64,000 bases of DNA from Notamacropus eugenii (GCF_028372415.1 NC_092874.1:242025461-242089460), one strand, 5' to 3'; counted from the first letter of the stretch, positions 1 through 12,020 are shown. Made by a program: numbers and translations. The notes: a model not told the origin generated them from the sequence alone.

Positions 1-699
1 TTTTTTAAAAAGTCAAATATCTTTCAGTTTTCATGGATATTCACCCTTATAACTGACTCATGAGTTATTTAATTAATATGACTTTATTAAAGTGATGTAT
101 GAGGCAATATTTATATTCTTGAGACATATTTTTGGAAGTAAAATTTCAAAGTAGAAAAGCACTTGAGCTTTTACATAAATATAAGCATTTTATAATTTCA
201 GCTATTCAAAGCTTATGTACTGTACCTTATGACCAGACCACAAGGAAAGCTTTATTTTGCTACAAAAAAAAATGTAGCTTAACACTGTGGCTAGAAAGAA
301 AAATCAAGATTTTAAGAAAGTAGCACCTTAAGCATAAAAAATCACTCAGCATTAATCCTATATTTTTTAACATAGTTCCCATTCTTTCAGAAATGCCATC
401 ATTTTAACATTGGTAAAGTGACATCATTTGAAGGTTCATAATAATTTGTTAGATGCTAGGATGAGTTTAAATATTATTCAGCCAATACTTACTCAGCATC
501 TATTAAGTGAAGCAAAAGCAAAAATTTACATACTAAATTGCTTTCTTTGGAAGGGAAAACTGGTAGCCCTTGGGGGCAGGGAAAGGTACTTGAGCTGCTT
601 TTTGAAGGGAGCTGGAGTTGCTCTTCAGTGGTGATTAATACAGAGGATAGCTTGTGAAAAGCACCCTGAGGTGGGAGATAGAAGGGAAGCACATCCTTA

Positions 700-965
700 T
701 TCTGTCCAAGAATGTGTTGTATAAAAGCCTGAAATGGTGAAGGGATTTTGAATTCCCAAAGAGTTTGTATTTTATCATAAGAAACAAGAGGGTACCAATG
801 CAGAGAGCTTTTTTAGCAAGAGATTGAGTGATGTGTTTAGACCTGTGCTTTAGGAATATCAGGTTGGTAAGAATGGATTGGCAAGAAGAGGTACTTGAGG
901 CAGGAAGGGGATTCCAGAGACAATCACAGTTGTCCAGGCAAGAGGTGATTCTTTTTAATATGAAT
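700..965 (-). repeat. L2 (LINE/CR1-clade) fragment in LEMD3 intron
   Basis: This has the antisense L2 3'-region pattern: 'gagtttgtattttatc', 'cctgtgctttagg' and 'gttgtccaggcaagaggtga'. The same order recurs in the copies at about 18.0, 24.4 and 36.1 kb. It is an old, diverged and truncated fragment. Confidence 0.7.
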
Positions 966-1054
966 TTTTTTAAATCGTAACAAATATCACTGTGCATCTT
1001 TTTGAAATAATGAATTCTGATAGGCATATTGCAACAGTGTTTTTTTTTTATTGA

Positions 1055-1370
<316 letters not shown>

Positions 1371-1567
1371 TAAAACATTTTGGGAAAACGTGATTTTATG
1401 TATCAGAATCACTCAACATTTCAAATAAAAGAGGAACCCATTTAGATCCATATTTAGTATTCATTTATGTTTCAAGGTTGTGCATCTTTCAGTAGCTTTT
1501 TTTCTTATAAGAGCTAACTGTAGTATTTCTTCTTAGAATCTAAACCATTCTTTGTATTTTACAACAG

Positions 1568-1731
1568 GAAAATTGGTAACAGTAAAATACCTGCGACTGG
1601 ATAGGTACCATCACCGTTTTCCCCAAGCTCTCACCTGCAGTGTTCCCTTGAAACCATCAAGCAAACATATGAACTCCATGTCTCATCTCCGTCTTCAGAC
1701 AGGCACAGCTCCCACTCAGGGAAGCTCCTGA
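1568..1731 (+). CDS. LEMD3: LEMD3 (MAN1), terminal coding exon and stop
   Basis: The acceptor is acaacag at 1561-1567. The two bases at 1568-1569 complete the glycine codon begun in the previous exon. The exon then reads [20 protein letters not shown] and continues for another 33 residues to end in APTQGSS, with TGA at 1729-1731. [17 protein letters not shown] closes the RRM-like fold, and [10 protein letters not shown] is the conserved tail seen in mammalian LEMD3. The last ~15 residues differ most from the human protein as I remember it. All three exons lie in order on one strand, so this is the native gene and not a retrocopy. Confidence 0.95.
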
Positions 1732-2435
1732 GAGAGGCTTTGTCCCACTGCTAAGACTGTTATTCACAGCAGGAAAATCCCTGTTTGGCTGCCGGTCTTC
1801 CTTTTTTATTTTTTTTTTTTTAAGCTTTTTGTATGAAATATTTTCATTTTTGAACACAGGTCTGCTTGAATGTTCCAGAAATCTTCATTTTCCAAAGGGA
1901 CTTATTGTAACATTGAACAAATAGAACAATTGCTTCCTGTCATTTGGGGAACTCAAATAAACCAATGCATTTAAAGTTTTGCATGAGGAACATTGAATTT
2001 ATTAAACATTTTTCATTACGGTGGTTGTACATTGCACCAAGAAGTGTTTTAATAACCACATAAAAGCATGGTGAAGAGACAAAGACTTCTTGCATTTCCG
2101 TAGTTTCCTATGAACTAATGTTGTGAGTTTTTGTAACCAACCACCTACATGGTTCCTGATGACTGATAGGTAAAAATGTTAATTTCAGAATTTAATCTTA
2201 GGTTTCTGTTGGGATAAGAGATTCATTTGCTGCCGCTGGAATATGGGGAAATTTATTTGGCTTTCGTGGTTGCATATTAGTGTGAAGGGATGCAGATATA
2301 TTTAAACTGGTTTTTGTATATACATGTAAATGCTGGTGGTGGCAAAGGTAGTCCTGTTCTGTGAGGATGTCTGCATTAATGCAGTGAATAAGCTTCCTAT
2401 TTTATTCATAACCTAATGTTTTATATTATATATAA

Positions 2436-2466
<31 letters not shown>

Positions 2467-2830
2467 AATATATAGGCTGTACCATCACTTAGGTCAATCA
2501 GCCAAACACCTTAAAGTATTAGCTACCAGTTTAAAATATCTTTTATAGGTTTTATATAAAACGTCTGGCTATGATTTTGTGTGAAAAGTTCTGATACCAA
2601 TTGTAATGAATTCAAATTTATGTAAGCAATAAAGAAGCAATTGGCAGATACTGGAAAAATATTTTGTGAAAAGCTGTATTTATTGTAACAGGACTGTGAC
2701 AAAGAACCATTGGGATTGAGTCATTCTCCCAATCTATTTATAATTTAATAAAGTCTTAACCACCCAGTTATCTGTAAAGTTGGAAGCAGTGTACCATTTT
2801 GCAATAAAATGTACATTTGTTTGACAAATA
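1732..2830 (+). other. LEMD3: LEMD3 3' UTR (end inferred)
   Basis: This is A/T-rich, mostly repeat-free sequence directly after the LEMD3 stop. AATAAA signals occur at 1956, 2628, 2747 and 2803. The last has a T/GT-rich stretch within 30 bp, so I place the main end near 2830. A further AATAAA at 3268 could give a longer form. An impure TATATAAA tract lies at about 2428-2475. The end point is inferred and not seen directly. Confidence 0.6.
2803..2808 (+). terminator. Candidate LEMD3 polyadenylation signal
   Basis: AATAAA in the context gcaataaaatg, followed within about 15-25 bp by a TTTGTTTG element that could serve as the downstream GU-rich signal. It is the strongest of five AATAAA hexamers after the stop codon; the others are at 1956, 2628, 2747 and 3268. 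Confidence 0.5.
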
Positions 2831-4110
2831 ATATTTGCGATTTTGGGTTTGAGAGCTGGAGTTATAGTAAATGTACAAGTGACAATTACTTTGTGCCTCA
2901 GTATTAAAATTCAACTATTGATAAGTTATTTTATTACTGTTGATAATTTCTGAGTAAGAATGATTGCTGAGCAAAATTTCGTTGTCTTCTTCTGATTGGC
3001 TCTCCTAATATCCTGTTGATACAGCATATCTATCAATTCTTCAGAAGGAATTCTGCATAGATAGCAAGCCTGGAAATACATGAGTTCTAATAATTTTGTT
3101 TAAAGCTCAGTTTTTTTTCCCTGTTTTTGTAAATGTGTTGGGTTTGCAGCATGAACTTGCACAGATAATGCACGTTTTCTGGTTAAGTAAACATGATGCA
3201 CACTTCTGCAACACAAAACCCTATTGTGCCTTACCTTCGTGCTTTTGTGGGCACCATGTTTATGAAGAATAAAAGGTGGATTTGTTAACTGAAGAGAATA
3301 CATTTAAAATTCTCAGTTTACGTCTCAGATGCTAAAGTGTGAAAATATAAATACATAATATATAAATTAACTGATCTTGCTGTATTTTATGTGCATCATA
3401 GTGATTTGTTGACTTGAGCTTAGTGACCCCATCTTGTGACCTGTTGCAAGAATGAATGTAAAAATAGCTGTGGCATTTTAAAAGGTCACCTTTTGATGCA
3501 AATGCATCTTTCCCTTGCTTCTAAAATATATTTCATGTAAACATTGTACGTTTATTGTAATATGTACTATTATGCCGCATATTTTACCTACAACTGTTTA
3601 AGCTGACCAATATCCCTTCCTGCAAGACAGATGGGAATGTGTATAATAACCTAGACATTTGAGACGTTCAGATGTTTGATGTAATTTGTCACTTGTCCTG
3701 TTTAAAAAAAACACAAAACACAAAAAGAAAAAAAACTCTAATTAAAAGTTTATTAGGGGTTTTTATATATGCCTGGCCTTTTTTTTTTAAATGCCTTATT
3801 TGTGTCTGCCTTGCTTGTCTTTTTTCTTTGGTAAAAAATGATAGTTTTTGCTAAATTTTTCTAACAATCTTGTTGAGTGACTCCTTTATCATCCAAACAG
3901 TTCCTAATGGTGCTTAGGATTAGCAAGAGTATTTCTCCTTCCTTTAGGCAAAGATTGTAAAAATTCTTAAGACAAAATAGGAGTATGGGCTGAGCAGATA
4001 GAGGATAATAATTTTCAGGAGTTGTACTTGTTTGAGGAGAGAGATCTCCCCAAAACAGTGTAAAAGTTGAGAATAACTCCCTTGTTCCTCTCACTTTTTC
4101 ATCCTTCCCT
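2831..4110. other. Intergenic sequence after LEMD3, no gene seen
   Basis: A/T-rich, non-repetitive sequence without long open frames. The AATAAA at 3268 could make the first ~450 bp part of a long LEMD3 3' UTR. I see no exon-like or RNA-gene signal. Confidence 0.5.
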
Positions 4111-4119
4111 TGGGGCTTA

Positions 4120-4300
4120 TCCGTTAAGTGCCAGATACTAGAAATAGAAAGCTAGAAAAGGACCAGTCTTATCTTCCAGAAGTTTGTCTTCTGGTGAGGG
4201 AAATAAACATACAAAATATACCTACAGTAAATACAAAGGGGGGAATCAGAAAAGGCCTTCTGCAGAGGTGCTCAAGCTGATCTCAGAAGGAAGCTCACAT
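4120..4300 (-). repeat. L2 3'-end fragment
   Basis: Antisense L2 3' end: 'ccagaagtttgtcttctggtgaggg' is equivalent to the 'gagcttacagtctagtgggg' block of other copies, and is followed by the 'aaggccttctgcagaggtg' segment. It is diverged. Confidence 0.5.
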
Positions 4301-5256
4301 CATAAAAACAGTTGGTGTTGGATTGTTACAAAGATGGCAATGTGCTACCAGGTTGTATTAAAAAAGAATGGGATGTAAAGGCCACCCTACCCTACTTTGG
4401 TGTCTGCAGATTTTTTTGTTAGATGCATTCCTTTTTTTAAAATATATAATTTATTTATTTTCAGTTCTTAACATTGACTTCCACAGGAATTTGAATTCAA
4501 AAGTTTCTCCCCACCTCCCACCCCCCACCCCAGGACAGCATGCACCCCATCCACCCCTTCCTCCAGTCTGTCCTCCCTTCTGTTACCCACCCTTCTTCCA
4601 TCCCTCTTCCCCTTTATTTTCCTGTAGGGCAGAATAGATTTCTGTATTCCATTGCCCGCATAGCTTAATTTCCAGTTGCATGCTAAAACAATTTTTAACA
4701 TTCATTCTTAAAACTTTGAAATCCATATACTCTCCCTCCCTCCCCACCCACCCTTATTGAGAAAACAAGTAATTTGTTATAGCTCATACATGTCTAACAA
4801 TGCAAAGCACTTCCATAATAGGTTGTAAAAGACTAAGCACATTTCCCTCTGTCCTATCCTGCCCTTCATTTATTCTGTTCTCTTCTTTGACCTTTCCTTC
4901 CACAATAATGTTTGCTTCTGATTATCCCTTCCCCCATTTTCTGTCCCTTCTGTTGTCTTCTCTCTCCTATCCCCTTCTCTTCCTGCAGGGTAAAATAGAT
5001 TTCCATATCCAACTGAGTGTGTGTTATTCCCTCCTTAAGCCAAATCCCATGAGAGTAAGACTCAATTAATTCCTTTCATTTTCCCCCCCTTCCCCTCCAT
5101 TGTAAAAGCTCTTCCTTCCCCCTTTTATGTGAAGTGATTTGCTACATTCTACCTTTCCCTTTCTCTTACTCCTAGTACATTACATTCAACAGTAAATTTT
5201 ATTTTTTTTAGGTATTCTTCCTTCATATTCAGCTCACTCTCTGCCCTCTGTCTATG

Positions 5257-5261
5257 CATGT

Positions 5262-5326
<65 letters not shown>

Positions 5327-5412
5327 TACACCTATCTACATATACATACCTACACATACATAATATACACATACATACATACTCATACACTCTACATACA
5401 TATATATATATT
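5257..5412. repeat. (TA)n-(CA/TA)n microsatellite inside HAL1 copy A
   Basis: A pure TA run at about 5262-5318 passes into an ACACATAC / TATACATA mixed tract. It sits at the same place in the element as the TATC array in copy C. Confidence 0.95.
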
Positions 5413-5559
5413 TTTTCACCCTAACTACCTTAATACTGAAAAAAGTCTCATGAGTTACAAATAACATTCATGTAGGAATGCAAACAGTTCAACTTTAATG
5501 AGTTCCTCAAGGCTTCTGTTTCCTGCTTACCTTTCCATGTTTCTCTTGATTCTTGAATC

Positions 5560-6074
5560 TGAAAGTCAAATTTTCTGTTCAATTCTGGTCTTTTCAACAA
5601 GAATGCTTAGAATTCCTCTATTTCATTGAAATTCCATATTTTCCCCCTGAAGTATTATACTCAGTTTTGCTGGGTAGATGATTCTTGGTTTTAATCCTAT
5701 CTACTTTGATGTCTGGAATGTCATATTCCAAGCCCTTCCATCCCTTAATGTAGAAGCTGCTAAATCTTGTGTTATCCTGATTATATTTCCACAATACTTG
5801 AGTTGTTTCTTTCTGGCTTCTTGTAATATTTTCTTCTTGACCTGGGAACTCTGGAATTTGGCTACAATATTCCTAAGAGTTTTCCTTTTGGAATCTTAAG
5901 AGGTGATCTGAATTCTTTCCACTTCTATTTTACCCTCTGGTCCTAGGATATCAGGTCAGTTTTCCTTGATAATTTCTTGGCAGATGTTTTCTAGGCTCTT
6001 TTTTTCATCATGGTTTTCAGGTAGACCAATAGTTTTTAAATTATCTGTCTTGGATCTATTTTCCAGGTCAATTG
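5560..6074 (-). pseudogene. LINE-1/HAL1 ORF1 fragment, copy A
   Basis: The minus strand contains the ORF1p C-terminal region equivalent to 7013-7500 in copy B. It has the same 'gctagatcttgtgttatcctgatt', 'ggaactctggaatttggctac' and 'tattcctaagagttttcc' blocks when read on +. Frames are broken and the ORF is cut off at its 5' side where copy B begins. It is not functional. Confidence 0.65.
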
Positions 6075-8852
6075 GCTTATTTATTTATTTCTTTATTTAT
6101 TTTTAGTTTTCAACATTCATTTCCACAAGATTTTGAGTTCCAAATTTTCTCCCCGTCTCTCCCCTCTCCCTACCTTAAGACACCGTGCATTCTGATTACC
6201 CCCTCCTTTCTATCAGACCCCTCCCTTCCCTTATCCTCATCTTCTCTCTTTTCTTGTAGGGCAGGATAGATTTCTATACCCCATTATGTATATTTCTTAT
6301 TTCCCAGTTGCATGCAAAAACAAATTCTCAGCATTTGTTCCTAAAACTTGGAGTTCCAACTTCTCTCCCTTCCCGCCCGTCTCCACTGAGAAGGCAAGAA
6401 ATTCAATATAGGCTACATGTGTGTAGTTATGCAAAAGACTTACATAATAGTCAGGTTGTGAAAGACTAACTGTATTTCTCTCCAACCCATCCTGCCCCCC
6501 ATTTATTCTATTCTCTCTTTTGACCTTGTCCCTCCCCAAGTGTTTACTTCTAATTACTCCTTTCTCCCATTTGCCCTCCCTTCTATCATTCCCCCACCCT
6601 ATTTATCCCCTTCTCCCCTACTTTCCTGTAGTGTAAGATTTTCATAACAAATTGAGTATACATGTTAATCCCTCCTTCAGCCAAATGTGATGAGAGTAAG
6701 CTTCACTTCCCCTCTCACCTCCCTCCTTTTCCCCTCCATTGAAAAAGCTTTCTCTTGCCTCTTTTATGAGATAATTTACCCCATTCCATTTCTCCCAGTA
6801 TATTTCTCTCACCCCTTAATTTTATTTTTTTAGATATGATCCTTTCCTATTCAACTCACCCTGTGCCCTCTGTCTATCTTTATGTGTATAATCTCTCCAA
6901 CTACCCAAATACTGAGAAAAGTCTCGAGTTACAAATACTATCTTTCCGTGTAGGAATGTAAGCAGTTCAACTTTAGTAAGTCCCTTATGATTTCTCTTTC
7001 CTGTTTAGCTTTTCATGTTTTGCTAGATTCTTGTGTTTGAAAGTCACATCTTCTATTCGGCTCTGGTCTTTTCATCAAGAATTCTTGAAAGTTCTCTATT
7101 TCATTGAATGACCATTTTTTAACCTGACGTATTATACTCAGTTTTGCTAGGTAGGTGATTCTTGGTTTTAATCTTAGTTCCTTTAACTTCTGGAATATCA
7201 TATTCCAAGCCCTGTAATCCCTTAATGTAGAACCTGCTAGATCTTGTGTTATCCTGATTGTATTTCCATAATACTTTAATTGTTTCTTTCTGGCTCTTGC
7301 AATATTTTTCTCCTTGACCCAGGAACTCTGGAATTTGGCTACAATATTCCTAGGACTTTTTCTTTTCAAATCTCTTTCAGGAGGTGATCGGTGGATTGTT
7401 TCAGTATTTATTTTCCCCTCGGGTTCTAGAACATCAGGGCAGCTTTCCTTGATAATATCATGAAACATGTGTAGGCCCTTTTTTGATCGTGACTTTCAGG
7501 TAGTGCCGTAATTTTTAAATGATCTCTCCTGGATCCACTTTCCAGATCGGTTGATTTTCCAATGAGATATTTCACATTGTCTTCTATTTTTTCATTCTTT
7601 TGGTTTTGTTTTGTAATTTTTTGGTTTCTTATGAAGTCATTAGCTTCCATCTGTTCCATTCTAATTTTTAAAGAAGTATTTCTTCAGTGAGCTTTTGAAC
7701 CTCCTTTTCCATTTAGCTAATTCTGCTTTTTAAAGCATTCTTTTCCTCATTGGCTTTTTGGACCTCTTTTGCCATTTGAGTTAGTCTATTTTTAAAGGTA
7801 TTTTTTTCAGCATTTTTTTGGGTCTCCCTTAGCAAGCTATTGACTTGCTTTTCATGATTTTCTTGCATCTCATTTCTCTTCCCAATTTTTTCTCCACCTC
7901 TCTTACTTGATTTTCAAAATTCTTCTTGAGCTCTTCCATGGCCTGAAATCATTACATATATTTTTTGGAAGTTTTGGATTTTTATCCAAAACTTTTATGT
8001 CTTCCTCTAATGGTTTGTTTTGTTCTTCCTCATCTGAAAGAATGGAAGAAAATAACCTTTTTGCCAAGAAAGTAACCTTGTGTAGTCTTATTTTTTTCCA
8101 TTTTTTTTTTTACCTTTTCCCAGCCAATTAGTTGACTTTTGAATCCTTTGTCATGTGGAGAGTATACTCTAGGGACCTGTAAGTTCTCAGTTCCTCCAAG
8201 GTGCCACAATCAAGGGAGAGAAGTTTACTTCTCTGCTGGCCTGCACTCTGGTCTGGGAGCAACCACAAGCTTTTCTCCTCAGGATCTGCGAGTATGATTC
8301 CCTTTCCAGAGCCTCTACCAGCTCCACCATGCCAGTGATCCTCGCCCCAGGACTGCCACTTAGAATTGAGACCCAGATCAGCTGCTCAAATTCCCCATGG
8401 TCTTTAGGTGGAAGCTTCCAAAAATGGATGCTGCTGCCACAGTGGTGACTGCTGCCCTGAGGCTGTGGCTGTGGTTGGATCAGTCTCCCCTTTCACCCAG
8501 ATGAAAGAGCTTTCTCACTGACATTTGAAGCTATCTTTGGCATTTGTGGGTTGAGAAGTCTGGAAACTGCAGCTGCTGCCTATGATTCTGCACCTTGAAG
8601 CCTGCTCCAGTCCTGTCCCTGCTGTGCTATGCAACCAAGGCTGGGCTGTGGTCCGTTCAGAGTCCAGTGTGATAGACCTTTCCTCTTGGCCTTTCAGGCT
8701 GTCCTGGACTGGAAATCTTCATTCTGTCACTTTGTGGCTTTTGCTGCTCTAGAATTTGTTTAGAATCATTTTTTACAGGTATTTTATGGGCTATAGAGAT
8801 AGAGCTAGAGTAGGTCCATCCTTCTAGTCTGTCATCTTGGCTCCGCCAGTGT
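6075..8852 (-). mobile_element. HAL1-like LINE-1 derivative, copy B (near full length)
   Basis: The 5' end is at about 8852, where the minus strand begins GGCGGAGCCAAGATGACAG, the typical start of a mammalian LINE-1 5' UTR. The 5' UTR and coiled-coil part of ORF1 run from about 8850 to 7660, the ORF1 RRM and C-terminal domain from 7659 to 7013, and a ~0.9-kb 3' region from 7012 to the TTTATTTATTT tail at about 6075. There is no ORF2. The total of about 2.8 kb fits an ORF1-only HAL1 element. Confidence 0.75.
7013..7659 (-). pseudogene. LINE-1/HAL1 ORF1p remnant, copy B (frameshifted)
   Basis: ORF1p is the LINE-1 RNA-binding chaperone, with a coiled coil, an RRM and a C-terminal domain. Two overlapping minus-strand frames together cover it. 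The first (7659-7426) shows 'DLESGSRRDHLKITALPES', the start of the RRM. The second (7468-7013) shows 'RDLKRKSPRNIVAKFQSSWV', 'TIRITQDLAGSTLRDYRAWN' and 'RITYLAKLSI', the C-terminal domain. The switch between frames around 7430-7468 is a frameshift. More coiled-coil sequence continues to about 7900 without a clean frame. It is a dead retroelement gene and not a host gene. Confidence 0.75.
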
Positions 8853-10115
8853 CAGGAAATTGTCTAAACCATCAAGCATATGCAAATCTATTTCTTACTG
8901 AATAATTCCCAGTATGATGCCCCCCCCCTTCCTCAAAAGCTCCTTTTCTGCCTAAATGAATAATTACTCCTTTGTCCTGAAATGATTGTGATTTTTCCAG
9001 AGACACAAAGCCTGTCAAGCAATTCCGGCCTAAACCTTCAAGCCCTAAAATCAATGTTTTCCATTTCTGTCCTTAATTAGATCAGGATTGACTCCATTTC
9101 CCATCTCCACACTTTTGTACAGACTGCTTGCTCCATATTTGGGATGTAATCCCTCACCTCTGCCTCTTAACAAATCTTGAAACCCCAGCTCAGGTCACTT
9201 CATTATCAGTGATGAGTACACAGGAAAGAATGAAGGTAATTTCTCAAGAGATTTTGAGTTAAAGAGAATGTTAGTGAGAAGAAACTCAGAGCAAATGGCC
9301 TTAACTATCTCAGTAAAGAACGAAGTGATGAGGTAGGAAAGAAGGTTTGGAACAGCCTGTATGGGGAATAATTTAGAAGGATAAATAAGGAGTAAAAGTG
9401 GGGTCTTGGGGAGGCCAGTGCCCAGTGAAGTTCAGAGGAAATCATAGCTGCCTAAATCAGTTCAGTCTTGTGATTCCTTCTTCCACTTCCACCTTCAACA
9501 GCACCTTGAAACGTAGAAGGAAGATGGTAGAAGCATCTCCAGGGTTGTGGTCTGACAGAGTTGTATAACTGGTAGCCAAAGTATTCAAGAGCAAAGACAG
9601 TGTAGAGCTGAGATTGCAAGGGAAGATAGTGAAGTTGGAGCTGGGCTGATACGATGGTCTGTCATATTTTTGAGAAATGGAGGGAATAGAACTGGTGAGA
9701 TTGAAGCATGGGTTTTAGCCAGGGAAAGGTGCAAGGAGAGATGGACTCCTGGAAGGTTATTTCTCAATCAGGGACTTTTTCGAGGTTGTGATTATCAAGT
9801 GATTATGAGATCAAAGGTGTGATCATTTTCTGGGCAGGGAAAGTGTCTGCCAGAACACTTCCTTTATTATGGCTGTGTTCAAGATCACAACGTAATAAAA
9901 CAAAGGACACCCCATTTTCAAGTACACAATGGTTCTGATGTGATGGTCAAAGCTGTTCTGGTGACTTCTTTCCATTTATTCATCATAAAAAGCAGCTAAT
10001 GACTAAGGCCATTTTCTTTTGCACCTTCTTCAGATGTCTGCGGCCTTTCTTTCTAAGACTGCTAAATACCATTTAAAATCCATAATATATAATGCTGTAA
10101 GTACTATCCACACTA
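8853..10115. other. Intergenic sequence, mostly unique, minor old-repeat traces
   Basis: I see no exon, RNA gene or well-preserved repeat. The stretch at about 9110-9210 (ggatgtaatccctcacctct...) resembles a short L2 3' fragment. Confidence 0.45.
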
Positions 10116-10117
10116 GT

Positions 10118-10400
10118 CCTACTGAAACATCTAGGTGGTGCAGTAGTCAAAGCACTGGACCTGGAATATCTAGACTCAAATCTCCCTTTGGATGTGAGCT
10201 AGTGTGACCCTGGGATGTCACAACCTCTACTTTGCTCAGTGTCCTCAGCTGTAAAATGGGGAGAGTAATAGCACCTGTCTCACAGAATTACTGTAAAGAT
10301 CAAACAAGTTAATATTTGTATGGCACCTACTCTGTGCTGGACTCTGCTAGGTTCTCAGCACATAATAGGTGCTATATAAGTGCTGACTTGTTATTCGTCC
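10118..10400 (+). repeat. MIR/CORE-like tRNA-derived SINE
   Basis: The tRNA-related head (ctaggtggtgcagtagtcaaagc) is followed by the B-box-like 'gactcaaatct'. Then come the CORE part (cctcagctgtaaaatggggag, cctgtctcacagaattactg) and the 3' end (ggcacctactctgtgctgg, ataggtgctatataag). Confidence 0.85.
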
Positions 10401-10454
10401 AAATCATTGCTATAGCTATTATGCAGAGTGAAAGACATCACATCGTGGGAGTTG

Positions 10455-10860
10455 AAGTTTGAGGAACGGAGTTTAGGGTATTTAAAGATACATCAACATG
10501 TATGTTGGTATTTTGCATAACTTCATGTGTATAATTGATTCCAAGTTGCTTGCCTTCTTGGGGAGGGAGGGGAGCAGGAAGGAGAAAGAATTTGAAACTC
10601 CAAATTTTAATTTTTTAAAAATTATATGTCATTAGGAAATATTTAACAAAATAAAAATGTACAGTATGAGAAAAAAAGGAAGGAAAATACTTAAGTTGAA
10701 GTCCGCTGCTATAGACAGGAGAAGTTGGTGTAGAAAGGATGCCCATCAATCCCTGATTGAATTTGAGAAAGGAGATTGTTCTGAGGACTGATAAATTCCA
10801 CTAGGATTTTAAGTAATACATTTGAGTGGAGTGAATCTTGAAGAGAAAATTACTGAATGG
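10455..10860 (+). repeat. Uncatalogued ~200-bp repeat unit, copy 1, split by an L1 3' end
   Basis: The segments at 10472-10508 and 10694-10857 match 13542-13735 closely: 'gatacatcaacatgtatgtt', 'gagaagttggtgtaga', 'gaatttgagaaaggaga' and 'gagtggagtgaatcttgaag'. I do not recognise the family. Copy 1 is interrupted by an LINE-1 3' end at about 10509-10693. Confidence 0.6.
10509..10693 (+). mobile_element. LINE-1 3'-end fragment
   Basis: A G/A-rich tract (ggggagggaggggagcagg) is followed by 'gaatttgaaactccaaattt' and an A-rich tail with aataaaaatg. This is the sense-strand form of the 3' terminus seen in reverse at 6.1 and 33.8 kb. Confidence 0.6.
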
Positions 10861-11129
10861 AAGTGACCAGGCAACAAGGCGTTGAGACAGTCTGGGAGGA
10901 AAGATAGAGACCCTGGGGACACCCTGAAGCTACACTCTTCTCCCCATTCTCAGTGGTGAGGGAGTAGGGTAGAGCTGGATCAGAGAGGTCCTCCCTTTCC
11001 TTCGTGCAGAGTGGATATGCCATGGGATCCTACCTCAGATGGTTTGTGATCCTCTACACCACCAAAGGAGAAGGTATGGTAGTAAAAGAAGACCCAGAGA
11101 CAGTCTTCTCCCTGAATGTATTCACTTTA

Positions 11130-11250
11130 TGAATGGTTGTATGCTGTCTCTCCCATTAGAATGGGAGTTTCTTGAGGACAGGGACTGGTTTTTGTTTATT
11201 TGCCTTTCTTTAGTGCATGATAAACACTTAATAAATGCTTCTTGATGGAC
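11130..11250 (+). repeat. L2 3'-end fragment
   Basis: 'tagaatgggagtttcttgag', 'gacagggactgg' and 'acttaataaatgcttcttga' are the typical L2 3' terminus. Confidence 0.75.
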
Positions 11251-11869
11251 CTTAGAATGTAAGAATTTGTCTTATGATGGGGCATGCCAATAACTTAGTA
11301 ACTGGAGAGGAAGTGGAGTTAATCATGGGTAGTGGGAATGAAGGAGAGGAGAGGAATAACTGGCAGAGGACCTACAAAGGATTGTGAAGTGCAAGAGGGC
11401 TTCTTGGAAGAGGTAGTGCCACCTGTTCTACCTTAGTTAATGGCTCTGGGGAAAAGAAAGTAAATTGTCTTTATTTCACCATTAAGTACCTATTGTGTGC
11501 AAAAAACTGAGGCTTGAGGGAAGCTATAAAGATGATAATGAAATTAAGAGCCTGCACATTTGGGAATATGATAATTAGACAGATGAGAGAGGCAACATCA
11601 TATAATAAAAGATTAAAGATAATATAATAAAAGATATAATAAAATAATTCTTGGAACCAAAAGACTTGAATTCTAGTCTCAGTTCTGTCTGTAGTTGTGT
11701 AATCTTGGATAAATCACTTTACCATAATAAATGGGTCTTTGACTCCTCATACCCTGTTCATTACACTCTATTATTTTCCATTATGTTTTCTCCACTCTTC
11801 ATCACTTTATACGTCTTCTATTCCCATGTTATTCCTATTTGTCTTTCCTTATTAGGGGGAGAGGAGGCA

Positions 11870-12020
11870 GAGACAGTAGGCATTTATAGAACACCTACTA
11901 TGTGCCAGGCACTCTCTATACTTTTTACAAATCTCTTTTTTGATCCTCATGACAAACTTGCTAGGTAAGTGCTATTCCTTATTACAGTTAAGGAAATTGG
12001 GGGTAAACAGTGGTTAAATA
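11870..12020 (-). repeat. MIR/CORE-like SINE fragment
   Basis: In reverse orientation: 'cacctactatgtgccaggca', 'tttgatcctcatgacaaact' and 'tattacagttaaggaaat'. Confidence 0.75.

Larger units (their letters stand above)
4432..6074 (-). mobile_element. HAL1-like LINE-1 derivative, copy A (5'-truncated)
   Basis: On the minus strand this runs from within ORF1 (about 6074 down to 5560) into a purine-rich 3' region ending near 4432 in an A-rich tail. Its 3' region aligns block by block with copies B and C: the TTTCTCCCC..CACCCC tract, the TTTCCTGTAGGG motif, and the AAATTTTATTTTT..GATATTC segment, all read on +. There is no reverse transcriptase between ORF1 and the tail. HAL1 ('half-L1') elements are known LINE-1 derivatives with ORF1 only. 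A microsatellite at 5257-5410 interrupts it. Confidence 0.7.

Noticed and set aside
4800..5069. An 89-codon + frame, Ser/Pro/Leu-rich
   Set aside because: It is antisense of the HAL1 3' region, which is C/T-rich on this strand.
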